DNA of 64,000 nucleotides from Distichodus sexfasciatus (GCA_032718565.1 JAVGVS010000057.1:61001-125000); one strand, 5' to 3'. Positions 1 to 10,908 are shown, numbered from the stretch's first letter. The notes: a model not told the origin generated them from the sequence alone. A program made the numbers and translations.

Positions 1-372
1 TTGGTCAGGTAAAGAAAACAAAAAATGAACATGTTTAATATAACTGTAAGTAATATAACTGAAGATGCTGGAAATATTTGTTATCTTTATTTTTGACAAT
101 TATATCACTGTATGTTGCTGTGTTAAGTAGGGATGACTCATGATTTTCATATAAATCGAATAATTTATGTTTTTGTGCTGGTGCTCAATCCCAGACCAGT
201 TTTTTCCAATTTGATTGTGTGTCATGGAATTAACAGTAGCTTAGCTATACAAATATAAATAAAATAATTACACCATGGTAACCATTTTAGAAGCAGTAAG
301 AAAATGGAATGTCTTTACAAAGAAATCTTTTGTAAGTTCATTTTGAGTAGAATGATAGTCTTTAGTATAGAC

Positions 373-787
373 TAGAGCTGCAACAATTGATTCTTTTTGT
401 AATCGAGTAGTCAATCTTTTTTTTCATCGATTAATCGAGTAATCAGATAAATTCTTTAAAAAAAAAAAGAAAAAAGAACTACCTTTGTTTTAAGCTTATT
501 TTAGTGGGTGATAAGAAAAAACGTGAAAAATGTTATTTATGTGTTTTTATGCATTTACTTCTGTCTTTGTACACGGAATATCTCACAAATACTTTCACAT
601 ACAGAGGGATCAGGTCTTGTCTTGATCGCGTCACTGAAAACGTTGTGCATCATTCGTAAGCGTCTGATAGAAACACAAGCAGCGCATGCTGTAGCCAGTG
701 AAAAGAATTAAACGAAGCATTGATTCTAGAAGAATTGCCTCGACCAATTTTTGTAATCAAATTATTCAAATAATCGTTTCAGATCTA
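373..787. mobile_element. hAT-like MITE, internally deleted copy
   Basis: The left end reads TAGAGCTGCAACAATTGATT and the right end TAATCGTTTCAGATCTA, an imperfect terminal inverted repeat. Inner terminal sequence rich in ATCGAGTAAT-type motifs is also present. The right half (about 500-780) is the reverse complement of the left part of a longer copy at 59826-60745, so this copy has lost the middle. The 67-codon reading frame inside is not protein-like. The hAT class is inferred from terminus style; no clear 8-bp target duplication was found. Confidence 0.6.
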
Positions 788-893
788 CTATTTACATTAA
801 AGTTTATTTATATGAAACCCTTCATTTTCTTTTAATTAAGTGTTCTGTATCATAAATCTGTATGACCTTTGTAACAAACTGCTTACAATAGAT

Positions 894-1286
894 TGAAATT
901 TCACCTTTGCCATTGGTCATCAATTACAAGGTTTTCAGCCAAACTATATAAATCTGAAAGTAAGGCTTCATTACATTTATGGCATTTAGCAGATGCTTTT
1001 ATCCAGAGCAACTTCCAGTGCCCCACAAGGAAATATGACCTCTGCATTTGACCCATCTGTGAAGGAGGAGCAGTGCTTGGAGACGGTACCTTGCTTGCTT
1101 GCTCAGTCTGGTACTTAACCCCAAGTTGTTCTGAGGAAAAACTGTCCCGGTAATAAAGAAAAATGGAAATCGCTCTGGATAAATCATCTGCTAAATGCCA
1201 TAAATGTAATGAAGCCTCACTTTCCGATTTATATGGTATTGCTAAAAACCTTGTAATCGATGACCAGTGCTGAAGGTGAAATTTCA
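894..1286. mobile_element. Foldback MITE with about 115-bp inverted arms
   Basis: The arms at 894-1012 and 1171-1286 are reverse complements at about 85-90 percent by eye, starting TGAAATTTCACC and ending GGTGAAATTTCA. The inner end of each arm is the CATTTATGGCATTTAGCAGA core that elsewhere in the window is the 3' half of SINE family B. The loop (1018-1115) is a reverse-strand piece of SINE family A. The 147-codon minus-strand reading frame here is an artefact of the repeat. The transposase family is unknown. Confidence 0.65.
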
Positions 1287-1369
1287 TATTGAAACTATGA
1301 CAGATCTCATGCACATTCAGTGTAAAAGACAACTCTGAGACCATAATTGTAGGCTGAGTACCACACCCA

Positions 1370-1560
1370 TATTGTCTCTCTTTCTACTTGTAATTTAAAG
1401 TGTATATTTTATATTCTGTTTATATATTGCTTATTCTGTGTGCCTTATTTGTTTTTTGTTCCTTGTTCTTTGTACCGTTAAAACGGGAGCCATGTTGTCT
1501 TGTCTCTCTGTATACTTGTACAGTATAAAGCAGAGATGACAAAGTTTACTTTGACTTTTC
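1370..1560 (+). mobile_element. LINE 3' tail (same family as 60.76-61.38 kb)
   Basis: The sequence contains the run TTGTCTCTCTGTATACTTGT followed by AGCAGAGATGACAAAGTTTA and ends in the CTTTGACTTT motif. These are shared with 61290-61377 and are typical of 3' ends of fish non-LTR retrotransposons and the SINEs they mobilise. No reverse transcriptase sequence is attached. Exact clade not determined. Confidence 0.5.
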
Positions 1561-1740
1561 ACCCATCTGTGAAGGAGCAGTAGGCAGTATTTTGGCATTG
1601 CCTGGGGAACCTTGCTTGGAGATGGCACCTTGCTCACGACTACCTCAGTGGTACCTTTACCAGTCTGGGACTCGAACCGACAACTCTCTGATCATGATCC
1701 AACTCCCTAAAAGCTACACTACCAACTGCGCGGTTATTAA
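1556..1740 (-). mobile_element. SINE family A (tRNA-derived), reverse
   Basis: Read on the minus strand this has the family A layout: a tRNA-like head with box B (GGTTCGAGTCCCAG here), then GGTAAAGGTACCACTGAGGT, a GCAAGGTGCCATCTCC segment, and a CTCCTTCACAGATGGGT tail. It ends about 1740 at the CAGTTGGTAGTGTAGC box A region. Family A recurs more than a dozen times in this window. Confidence 0.75.
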
Positions 1741-1935
1741 TGCATATGTGGAACTTTACTGCACAGTCTCATGGCCGATTCAGGGCACATTCACTACATG
1801 TGGTACATGTGTCTGTGACGAATCAATAATCTTGTACCTTTATCTTCTCTGTTCATGCGCAATCCCAATGTGGAGCAGTTACTCTCATCTGGAGCTAGAT
1901 GGCGCTGTGGATACATTGGAACAGTAAATCTACGT

Positions 1936-2105
1936 ATTTACAGCATTTAGCAAATGCTCTTATTCAGAGCCACCTCTAATTTCATGGACAGTCTCCCTGA
2001 CAGCAACTTGAGGTTAAGGGTCTTGCTGAGGGACTCCAGTGATGGTAGTGCTGGAAGTGGGATTCGAACCCACAACCTTATGGTCCAGAGGTGACCACTA
2101 GACTA
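1936..2105 (-). mobile_element. SINE family B (tRNA-derived), reverse
   Basis: On the minus strand, a tRNA-like head (box A TAGTGGTCACC region, box B GGGTTCGAATCCCACTTCCA) leads into an AAGACCCTTAACCTCA spacer and then the conserved tail ending GCATTTGCTAAATGCTGTAA. Other heads of this family are at 18771-18860 and 39398-39530; isolated tails are at 5636, 13352 and 35817. Confidence 0.65.
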
Positions 2106-3097
2106 CTATAGTATAGATGTGTCTTCATGAACTATAATATTAACATGGTAATTAGAAATATCAATTAATATAAACCAAGAAACTGGATGCTGAGAGTACA
2201 TCGAAATGCAGTTGTATTCGAATGCAATACTGACATCTGTTGGCCAACGTGAGGTGACCTTCACTTTTTATGTGGAATTCCTTACAGGTAATATTGAGTG
2301 TCTTAAAGTAATTTTAAAAAATCTGAATTACAATCTTGATTTTTAAAAGATTAAACCTCTGGTCTTAAATCTAAACAAGTTCATGCAACCTACATAGCTG
2401 CAAATATTTTAACAGGTTAGATAATCTTGCTTAACTATTGTTACTTGATCTGATTTGACTTGCGTTTATAAAGCACTTTTCTCAACTATTACTCCTGCTC
2501 CTGATGACGATAATGATGATGATGATGATGATAATTATGATAGCAGTTAAGTTCATTTTGATATCTCTGTTTAAAAAATATTTCAGCCTCAAATACTCTT
2601 TTTATTTTAAAACACAGTTCACAGTTTCACATTCATTAAAATGTGGCTCAACATGCATAAACCGTACAGAATTAAGCAGCATATTCATAAATAAATTTTT
2701 ACACATTTTACAACTTTGCTTTGAAAATACTTTTTGATCCTTTTCAATGGATCATTTGATATAATAAAAAAGTGGCAATTCACAGAATTCACATTTTCAA
2801 AAAACATTCGGGAGACACTAAAAACATGATTGTTTTCCACATTAGACAGTAACAACATCACATTAAGACGTTATAGGCTACACAGTGCCTGCATGGTTTC
2901 TGTCCTTTTGTGTTCCGTATAGAACGTTTTATCGGATGGAAGAACCATTTTTGGTTGGTGCCATGTTCAACTCCAAATAAATTCCTTGTAGGTTATATTC
3001 CAGTTAAACGTTCTTTGTGGGCTCTTCTTTCATTTTCTTCAATTTTATGAGTTTTCAGTGTTACAACTGAAATTATGTTGTGACTAGTTTTAAAAGT
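2106..3097. other. AT-rich intergenic DNA, no gene seen
   Basis: No coding region or recognised transposon is visible. A short GAT trinucleotide run sits at 2505-2532 and explains the methionine/isoleucine-rich reading frame there. The segment at 2459-2480 resembles the dispersed TTTATAAAGCRC motif also present at 7390. Confidence 0.5.
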
Positions 3098-3385
3098 GAG
3101 TACCTCAGTGGTACCTTTACCGATCCGGGACTTGAACTGGCCACCTTCCGATCACGGGGCAAACGTCCTAACCGTTACACTACAAACTGCCCCAAATGGG
3201 CAATGGGTAGTATTACAACTAGGGAGTTGATCAAAAGGTTGCTGGTTCAAGTTCTGGACCGGTAAAGGTACCACTGAGGTACTCATGAGCAAGGTACCAT
3301 CCCCAAGCCTTGCTCCCCGGGTGCTGCCAAAAAGCTTCCCCCTGCTCCTTCACTGATGGGTCAAATGCAGAGGTCATATTTTGAC
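3098..3385. mobile_element. Head-to-head pair of SINE family A copies
   Basis: A reverse-oriented copy (3098-3194) faces a forward copy (about 3207-3385). The stretch GAGTACCTCAGTGGTACC near 3098 is mirrored by GGTACCACTGAGGTACTC near 3267, and both copies carry degenerate box B sequences. The pair can fold into a hairpin with arms of roughly 55 bp. It lies about 160 bp downstream of the ptger4 stop codon on the transcribed side, so it may fall in the 3' UTR. Confidence 0.7.
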
Positions 3386-3545
3386 CAACTAACTGAAAAT
3401 ACATAAGTTAGTTGAGAAAGTGTGATTGTTAGAAGTGGAACTAACTGATTTAAACATAAATCACTGATAATTTTCTCAGTGTAGCGAAGGAATATTTTAA
3501 AGTGTGTAGGCAGTGCATTGTATAATTTCCTTTTCAAGCGGTTTG

Positions 3546-4163
3546 TTACGTGATACTTTTTTCTGACAGACAGGAACTGGGTGTGCTAAAAGTGCAGGTG
3601 ACTATCTCCACTTTGCTTTCGTGCATTTTCGTTCCAGTCTGAGTGGAGGATGTGATTTGAACACGTCCCGTCACTGTCGCCGCCGCAGGTTTGGCAGGCG
3701 AAGCCGTTTGGCTTTCGAAGCCTAAAACCGGTTGCTGTTCAACGCTGAAGGGATGGAAGTTGTCCATCGCCGCGTCGAACTCCCACGCCTGGCGACGGGT
3801 CAGGTCGACGTATGACTTACAGTTAGCTGTGGCCCTGTCGTCCTCGCCACTCCTGCACGCGGTCATGCGTAACGAAGCGTAACTGGTGTCGTTGCTGCGG
3901 GCGAACGATGGCGGCGAGTGCTGGCTTCCCGTCCAGGCAGAGGCCGAGGCCCGGGCGTGTCGCTCTTGGCTCAAGCCGACGCTGCGCTTAATCCGCTCAC
4001 AGCCTTTGGTAAATAGATTTTTTCTGCACAGGATGTAAACCCAGGGGTCAAGTATCGGGTTGAAGGAGGCAAAGCGAATAGCCAGCAGGTCGTTGCGATA
4101 ATCCGGCTTTATGCCAGCCGCGAGATAGGTGGGACCGTAGAGCTGGTTGACGAAGATGCGAAC
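3546..4163 (-). CDS. ptger4: ptger4 coding exon 2 (TM7 and cytoplasmic tail)
   Basis: Encodes residues 288-492, starting VRIFVNQLY as in other EP4 proteins, then TM7 with Arg317 and the DPW motif, then a Ser/Thr-rich tail of about 160 residues that in this family carries GRK and arrestin sites. The stop is at 3546-3548. The acceptor is at 4164-4165. Confidence 0.94.
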   Translation of the reverse strand, partial: VRIFVNQLYGPTYLAAGIKPDYRNDLLAIRFASFNPILDPWVYILCRKNLFTKGCERIKRSVGLSQERHARASASAWTGSQHSPPSFARSNDTSYASLRMTACRSGEDDRATANCKSYVDLTRRQAWEFDAAMDNFHPFSVEQQPVLGFESQTASPAKPAAATVTGRVQITSSTQTGTKMHESKVEIVTCTFSTPSSCLSEKSIT

Positions 4164-6611
4164 CTGGAAAAGAAACGGAAGCCGGTTAGAAAGCTAATTT
4201 GGGTACACAGGGTTTTAAAGATTATTATGAGACTGGGATGAGCACCACATAGTTATTCCACCCACTTTTTCTGACCACTACTTCTCCTACAGTTTTTGTA
4301 CTAGAAATACTTTGTTCCAACGTGCGGCCTATAGCGGCGTGGCCTGGTTGTGGTCTAGTTAGAGTTGCCACCTAAACCGGACCAACGCACGTTTATTCAA
4401 TACTTCTCTCTTAAATATCTATAATGAGGAAAACGCTTCACTAGAAGCAGTTATCAAAACTGATCACATCACATCATATGTTAAACTCAACAAACCACAG
4501 TGGCAGAACACTCCTCAAGAGCAACCTCACTGTTTTATTGGCTTGCAGTGGTGTTATTATGCAGAGACATTCTATGGCTTAGTGCTGTGAGGAAAAATAA
4601 GGTTAGTGTCAAGCGGAAACACTTCATCCATTTGGTATCCATCTGAATGATATTTGATAACAATGCATTTTCTATATTTATTTTTCCTTATTGATTACTC
4701 TCTAACATTAGAAAATGGGAAAAAAATCTGATTGGTGTGCTTACATCAAGAATAATTTAATTAATGTTTTTTACGCAATCACTTTTTGTGCACAGAATTA
4801 CTCAGAAACATTCAGAGGAGTGAATCTAATGTCCAGTAAGTTCAAAGTCCTATGATTCTGATGGTATGTGTGGGTGGTTTCTGTAAGTTAAAGGGATTCG
4901 GAGTTATTAAAACACTAATTAATAAACAATGCCAAATCCTGCACTGGTTCCAAAGAGTAAATGGTAATATTCTCCGAGTTGTGGTCTCTGCTGTTCTCAA
5001 AATAAAATCCCGAGGCCATGACAAGACGAGTACGAATACGGCAGATTGCGAGAGAAGAATTTTTATGCAGTAGCCAGAAAATTACCAAGCAATGTCATTA
5101 TGATATAATTCAGGGGTTTTCAACAACTAAGCAGTCTGAGTGTAGGGAGGGGGAGTATTGAGATATTTGCCATTGAGATATTTGCAATGCATTAAAATAA
5201 TTATTTATAAAGATACCCAAATCATCTGGAAATGGTTTGAAAAATACATAAATACTTTTTAAAAGGTGATTTCAGTGGTGAAATTGGATTGCATGTCACG
5301 GACCACCTGCAATGCCAATGCGGCCCACTAGGAGGCAGCGGACAGCCGGTTGAAAACCACCGTTGTGAATCATCCACGTCTGCATCGCGATGCATCGTTT
5401 ATGCGATTAATTTCAACAACCCAACTATAAACCTTCTGTCAGCACTACCACCACTGAGCGCCTTAACTTCAAATTATTCCAGAGAGACTGTCCCTGTAAT
5501 TAGGAAACGATGAAGAGGAGAAGAGCGTGTGTTCTGGAACTCTTGAAGCTGGGTTTGGTGTCTTGGCAAAGCAGTTTAAGAACATTTTTAACTCTTGTCC
5601 AGAGTTTACATTCACTCTCTTACAGAGTAACTTGCATTTACATTTATGGCATTTAGCAGATATTTGTGTGCTGTTGAGGGTGGTCTAATGATGGGACACT
5701 TGTCAATACAAAAGATGAAGATTAACTAAGACGAAATAACTATCACTCACCACCAATGGGATGGAGCAGACGAGGAAGACGATGGTCATGAAGATCAGCA
5801 GCCAGAACATCTGAATCTCGGCAGCTGAGGTGACCGACGCCAATTTGGGGAACATCCTCCTCGACGTCCCTCCTCCACCAACCACGACGACACGGGTTTT
5901 CTTGCTCATGCTCACAAGAGAGCGACAAACGGCGAAGTTGCACAGCACAGTCACGGCCACCAACACGAGCATGAAGCCGCCGTACAGGAATGAGTACGAG
6001 GCGGCCAATGCGTCCAGTGCACGCCAGTCCAGGAAACACCACGTGCCCGGGAAGTGCTTTACGTGCCTACCGAAGCCGAAGCTGGGCATGAGGCAGAGCG
6101 CTGCATTGATGAGGTAAGCGGCCAGCAGCGCGAGACGGGCCACGCCGCGGTCCACGTGCTGCGAGTAGAAATAGGCGTGACTAATGGCCAGGTAACGCTC
6201 CACAGACATAGCGCACAGGATGGACATTCCGGCCGAGCCAAAGAACAGCATGGAGAAGGAGAAGAAGTGGCACAGCAGTGCGCCCCCTGGCCACCGACCC
6301 GCCACGTACGTGGCAATCACCACTGGGCTGGTGAAGCAGGTGCCCAGCAGGTCAGTGACCGCCATGCCGCACACCAGCGTGTAGAAGGTGGTCTCTTTCT
6401 GCTCCTTCTTCGACACACACAGCACCACCACGGCCACCAGGTTGCCCAGAACCCCCACTGCAAACATGGTGGCAGAGGTGATCAGAGAGCGCCGGTCCAG
6501 GCGGAGGGCGAGGGCACGCCCTGGAATGCCCGGGAGGGCGCTGCTGGTTACTCCGGGAGTCAGTGCCAGGAGGACGTCCGATGCGTTCATCTGGAGAGAG
6601 TCGTTCATCAT
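3546..6611 (-). CDS. ptger4: Prostaglandin E2 receptor EP4 subtype, two coding exons
   Basis: Class A GPCR for PGE2, known to couple mainly through Gs to raise cAMP at the plasma membrane. Joining 6611-5751 to 4163-3546 gives 492 residues (human EP4 is 488). The splice fits exactly: donor GTGAGT after codon 287 and a TTTTCCAG acceptor, both phase 0, restoring the family SIPLVVR sequence. Visible landmarks: Asn9 in an NAS glycosylation site; EQKETTFYTLVCG in the TM1-TM2 region (70-82); Cys114 and Cys192 for the extracellular disulphide; Glu138-Arg139-Tyr140 ending TM3; GTWCFLDW in loop 2 (189-196); Arg317, the prostanoid-receptor TM7 arginine; NPILDPW (322-328); and a tail ending in an EKSIT-type motif close to the mammalian C-terminus. 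Loop 3 is short, with a run of four Val and four Gly (241-248). The start is the first of two adjacent ATGs. Teleosts have several ptger4 paralogues; I cannot say which this is. Confidence 0.95.
4365..4560 (-). mobile_element. Dispersed repeat G in the ptger4 intron
   Basis: The reverse complement of this stretch closely matches 32100-32310: both share TCTTGAGGAGTGTTCTGCC, TGTGGTTTGTTGAGTTTAAC and TATTGAATAAAC-type segments. The minus-strand reading continues into a GGTCCGGTTTAGGTGG end. The element type is not determined. The rest of the 1587-bp intron (4164-5750) shows only a SINE B tail fragment at 5636-5665. Confidence 0.55.
5636..5665 (+). repeat. SINE family B tail fragment
   Basis: Contains the CATTTATGGCATTTAGCAGA core seen in several other places in the window; nothing else of the element remains here. 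Confidence 0.6.
5751..6611 (-). CDS. ptger4: ptger4 coding exon 1 (N-terminus to TM6)
   Basis: Encodes residues 1-287: an extracellular N-terminus of about 44 residues, longer than the mammalian one, and TM1 to TM6. It ends phase 0 at a GTGAGT donor (5745-5750 on the minus strand), the conserved EP-receptor splice point in TM6. The exon is GC-rich compared with its surroundings, which creates long but meaningless reading frames on the opposite strand. Confidence 0.95.
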
Positions 6612-7380
6612 GGAGGAGTTGCCTTCGATTCAAGCTCTCATTTTAAAAAACCTGGAGGCACAAAAGTCGGGCAGAAGTTCACACCAGCTGGTCAGTGTCA
6701 GTTCCCGGAACCCTTTCAGATGAGAGGAGAAATGTCATCAAGACCTTAAAAGAAGTTCAGTTGCTCTCTCTCAAAACAAAATCCTGAAGTAGTTCACACA
6801 AGCTGGTCAGTCTGTTTCTTGGAAGTGTCTTCAACAGCCTAAAGATGATTAGCTGCCTTCGATTTAGGCACCCAATATCAGCGTTGGAGTTTTTAAAAAA
6901 TAGATGTGCTGGTAACCAAAGGACGCAAGTGAGCAGACAGAATTGGGGAAGTTACCTTTTAAACAGTATATTTTCAAGCTAAATGCCACTTCAGAATAAA
7001 AGTAGCTAATTTACAGCCAGGTTACTGTTTTAAAATATCAATACGCTACAGAAATAGCATTTTAACTATTTAACAGCCACAGATTCTTGCTTCCATCTTC
7101 ACCAAGATAGATTCCAGCCTCTGACTCTCATTTCGCCGTTGCCAAGAGCGCAATAATTGAACACCAATCAGAAACACCTGCTAGTTAAAAAAAAAAAGTA
7201 AGGAAATAATTTGTTTCTATTATAAGTTATAGATGTAGTTTAATTAAAAATGTTTTTTGTCAATGCTAAATAAAAATATTTTAACAGTTTTTACTTACTG
7301 CAAAAGTGACGTTATATAAGTGGCTTTGCGACTTATAAACTACTGAAAAGTGTAGTTAAGTTAGTTTCAACACTGTAAGT
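6612..7380. other. ptger4 upstream region
   Basis: This should hold the 5' UTR and perhaps the promoter of ptger4. A diverged direct repeat is visible: GAAGTTCACACCAGCTGGTC at 6674 and AGTTCACACAAGCTGGTCAG at 6791. An inverted CCAAT-type box is near 7110 (ACACCAATCAG on the plus strand). I could not define a transcription start or a noncoding exon. Confidence 0.35.
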
Positions 7381-7383
7381 AAG

Positions 7384-7600
7384 TCAAATCTATTTATAAA
7401 GCGCCGCTCACAGCCAAAAAGTCGCGCAGCGCTGTACAACAAACACACGGAAAACCATCTCAATTTGGCGCAACAGATGAGCGATAAAACGTGGAAGAAT
7501 ACGAGTCCGAGCAGAGAAAAATAAAAAGGAAGAAAAGTTGCGCCAGACACGTAAAAACATAACGGAGAAGTTGTAAAAATATAAAGATATATCCATAAAG
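7384..7600. repeat. Dispersed teleost-type repeat
   Basis: It starts with CAAATCTATTTATAAAGCGC, a motif typical of a very abundant fish repeat (TTTATTTATAAAGCGC), and is followed by GC-richer sequence. Reading frames here are not protein-like. Assignment is from general familiarity only. Confidence 0.35.
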
Positions 7601-7708
7601 CGGCGAGTGTGTGGCGTCCGGTGGAGATCCGGTTCTGACCGACCTTATTCTGACGCTTCAGGTGCAACGGAGGAGGATATAAAGACGAGCGCGTACACAC
7701 TCCTCCCA

Positions 7709-7716
<8 letters not shown>

Positions 7717-7743
<27 letters not shown>
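7717..7743. repeat. CA dinucleotide microsatellite
   Basis: A CT run passes into about 12 CA units. Confidence 0.95.
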
Positions 7744-9500
7744 GGCGCGTTTTACTGTCTTTATAACGACCTTTAATGACATTCGATTGTCCGTGCGTAA
7801 TTTCTTGCGTCACTTGGGTTTTTTCTGGCCATTAACGCTGAACATTAACACTGATTTACACTCAGTGTGGTGTGAAGGTCTTCACCCGTGTCCCCTACTT
7901 GCGAAAAGTGAACTGTTATTAAAATTCTTGCGTGGTATTGGGGGTGGGTGTGTAAGTTGATATCCTAATCCATTAACACCGAACACACACCCCGTCTCCA
8001 CTACTTGTGAAAATATGATTAATATTGTTCTTCAAATTCTTAAGTGGTGTTGGCTGTGGGTTTACACAGCCCTTAACACCAGACAAACGTCCTCATTTTT
8101 ATTGGGGTTTAAAGTCTTCAACTGTTTGTAAAAATGTGCTTATTAATGCAAATATTGAGAGAGGTTTTTTTGGGGGGGGGGGTCTCATTTTTACTCAGGT
8201 TTACTCATGGTAAAACCAGCCCCACACATATGTCCCAGATTTTACTGGAGGTGTGAAAATATGATTATTATTAATACTAGTATTAAGATTGTTTCATGCT
8301 TTTTTTGTGTTTAACTGTTTAACACCAAATACATACCTGTTTCCTCTACTTGCAAAAATATGATGATTATTATTATTTAAATACTTGCGTTGATTTGGAC
8401 GCTGGTGTTAATGGGTAAGCTTAAAACTCATTTATGAGAATGAGAGAACGCCTTTTATTGTCACTATACATATGTACAATGAAATTAAAAGCAACTCCTT
8501 CAGTGCAGACATGTATATACAAAATAAAATAAATAGTGCAAAAGGTTGCAAAAAAAAAAAGGTTCTGTGGTGCTATGTACATATGGAAAAGAATACATAA
8601 CTAAAAAAGGTTTTATATACAGCATAATATGCGGTGTGGGTTATTGCACATTATTTAAGTATTGCACAGTAATGATGATCATGTACAGTGAGTAGTGGAT
8701 GTTGGACAGTGAGAGTAATGATATTGCACAGTATGCAGATATCCAAATGTTAACCCAAAATCTAACCTGAAGTCCTAATCCTGACAATAGACTTTACACT
8801 GACTATAATTAAGATTCTTTATATAACATTGTTTTATATTCGTAAAGAAGCTTAGTGAGAACGAGCAACACTATTCATGCCTTGTTAATTACAAAATTTA
8901 TTTGTAATATATATATATTCCCTATACTTTTATTATCTATATTTTGGCATTCTCTAATTTGATTATGATAATCTGATTCATCACACGTTTAACTACATGT
9001 TGTACTTGTAATTCTGTGTACGACAAAGAATCTTGAGTCTCTTGAATCATAAATTACATATATTCCTCAATGTGGAGAAAAACATAGTTTTGCTTGCTTT
9101 TCTATCTCTCCAGTGCTTACAAATGGCTGAATACACATTCTCTATCTCTCTTACACTCACTCCCTCCTCTTTCTAATTCATTCTCTCTCACATACACACT
9201 CACACCTGTGTGATGTCAGCAGTGAATCTGACGCACCGGCTAATCTTCCCCAAGTCGATCTAGTCAGTGTGCAAACAAAGGCGTCACACTGTAATAGTTC
9301 CTGCCCTGCAATACGCAGCACCTGGGAAACATATAGAGAAGCAGCCAGCTGTTCTTTTCTCTCAGTCACCAGAAAAGCCATTTTGGAGGTAAAACCACAT
9401 CTTAATCAGACGCCATACTGAAGTATCACTAATGACAATGAAGTAAAAATTGGATTAAATATGTGCAATGGATATGTTCATTTTATTGCACACTGTATGC
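7744..9500. other. Noncoding region with repeat traces
   Basis: No exon recognised. At 8430-8580, GAGAGAACGCCTTTTATTGT followed by TGTACAATGAAATT resembles a LINE 3' end. A similar tail-like sequence (GTACGACAAAGAATCTTGAG) is at 9019. A G-run of ten lies at 8171-8180. Confidence 0.4.
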
Positions 9501-9501
9501 A

Positions 9502-9995
9502 GAATGAGTGATTATTTCTTTTTGTGTTCATAGCACACAGTGCACCACAACCAAATGTGACCTCTGCATTTGACCTATCCTTGAAGGAGCAGTGGGCAGC
9601 TGACATGAGCAGCACCGGAGAGCAGTGCTTGGGTTTGGTACCTTGATCATGAGTACCTCAGTGGTACCTTTGCTGGTTCAGATCCCAGCAGACTTCCGAA
9701 CATAAGGTCAACACCCTAACCCATCGATTGCTACTGACCGGTAGATCTTTGAGACGCTCATGTTAGATCCTGAATATAAAGCATAAATAAATTCAATCGA
9801 AATTCAAATGAATTTTAAAGTACAAAAACCATCTCAGTTTGACAAAAATATCTTTTTTGTTGTTTTTGCTGTCTTTTTCCCCTCAGTGCTTCAAAAGGTA
9901 GATCTTGTCTTTCACCAGGGCCGAGGTCAGGGATCTTGGGCTTGAAAAGGTTGGTGACCAGTGCCCTAACCATTACAATGCCAACTGCCCCAAAA
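9502..9995 (-). mobile_element. SINE family A interrupted by a hAT element
   Basis: Reverse-oriented family A copy: the tail begins at 9502, the CAGTGGTACC segment is at 9659, and the head ends at CCAACTGCCCC (9985-9995). It is split at 9721/9964 by the element described next. Before the insertion this was a full-length copy. Confidence 0.8.
9722..9963 (+). mobile_element. Short hAT-type element with 8-bp target duplication
   Basis: The 242-bp insertion is flanked by identical CCCTAACC copies (9714-9721 and 9964-9971), the 8-bp target duplication expected of hAT transposons. Its right end is GGTTGGTGACCAGTG, the same terminus as the longer copy at 12652-13221, and the interior TTCACCAGGGCYGAGGTCAG is shared. 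The left terminal repeat is shortened. Confidence 0.8.
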
Positions 9996-10690
9996 AGAAT
10001 TTGCAGTAGGCAATACAGTACACTATTTAAAATAACATGATTACTGTAAATATCAAATGCAGTGTGCTTGCTGTAACAAATGCAAAAAATGGTATCATAC
10101 TTAAAATTTATAGATGCTTAACATTTTTACAGTGGTGAAAACATTTCACATTATAAATATATGATATATTAATACAAGTGTAAGATCAGCTAACAATGCT
10201 GAAATACTTTAAATACTTCCACATATTCCACAAATAAATCACATTTACAGTCTAGACAGGTCTTTATAATTCGATGAGCAAAACCTAAATCTTAAAAAAA
10301 TTCAAAAACTCTTTTCTGTAATATCCAGTCTCAGGCATGACCTCATTGACACAAACTCCCTCGTTCCCAGGCAGTAAAACTGTTTGTATATGCAAATGTA
10401 CAGCGTGTTCGGTACGGTGCAGTAGGTAAGAGCAGCTGCTGATTAATGGAAATTTCCTGCTTATAATCGTGTCCTGAGGCTTTTAACCTGTTCTTGTACA
10501 AAAACCGGACATTTAATCAGTAATCAACTGACACCCATACAGTTAATACAAACACCGTGTTGGCGTTAAATAAGCTCTACTGATTTTGAATATATACTCA
10601 ATCGATTATAGACCTGCTTTTAGTTATGATTACTAATGATATTTTAAATGTCCGTCACAGGAAATTGGATTGGCGCTCATAAGTGAGAAT
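9996..10690. other. Intergenic, nothing recognised
   Basis: AT-rich unique-looking sequence without plausible exons or known repeats. Confidence 0.4.
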
Positions 10691-10838
10691 TTTTGAAAGT
10701 GGTCCCTGTCAGTGCACGATCTGTGCCGGCTGCCTGATCGGTTCCGCGCATGCACACTTGGAAAGCCGCCATTTTCCTGCCCGATCGGTCTCAGGTCATA
10801 AAGGCCGTCGTAAAAGACTTTATTTTTCTATCTGTTTT

Positions 10839-10875
<37 letters not shown>

Positions 10876-10876
10876 A

Positions 10877-10908
<32 letters not shown>

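Noticed and set aside
901..1344. 147-codon minus-strand frame
   Set aside because: Lies on the foldback MITE and a SINE piece, with no independent protein similarity.
6054..6749. 231-codon plus-strand frame across ptger4 exon 1
   Set aside because: Antisense shadow of a GC-rich GPCR exon; the minus-strand frame has clear EP4 motifs.
7608..7700. GATATAAAG near 7678 as a TATA box
   Set aside because: It is on the strand opposite to ptger4, and no plus-strand gene follows; unsupported as a promoter.
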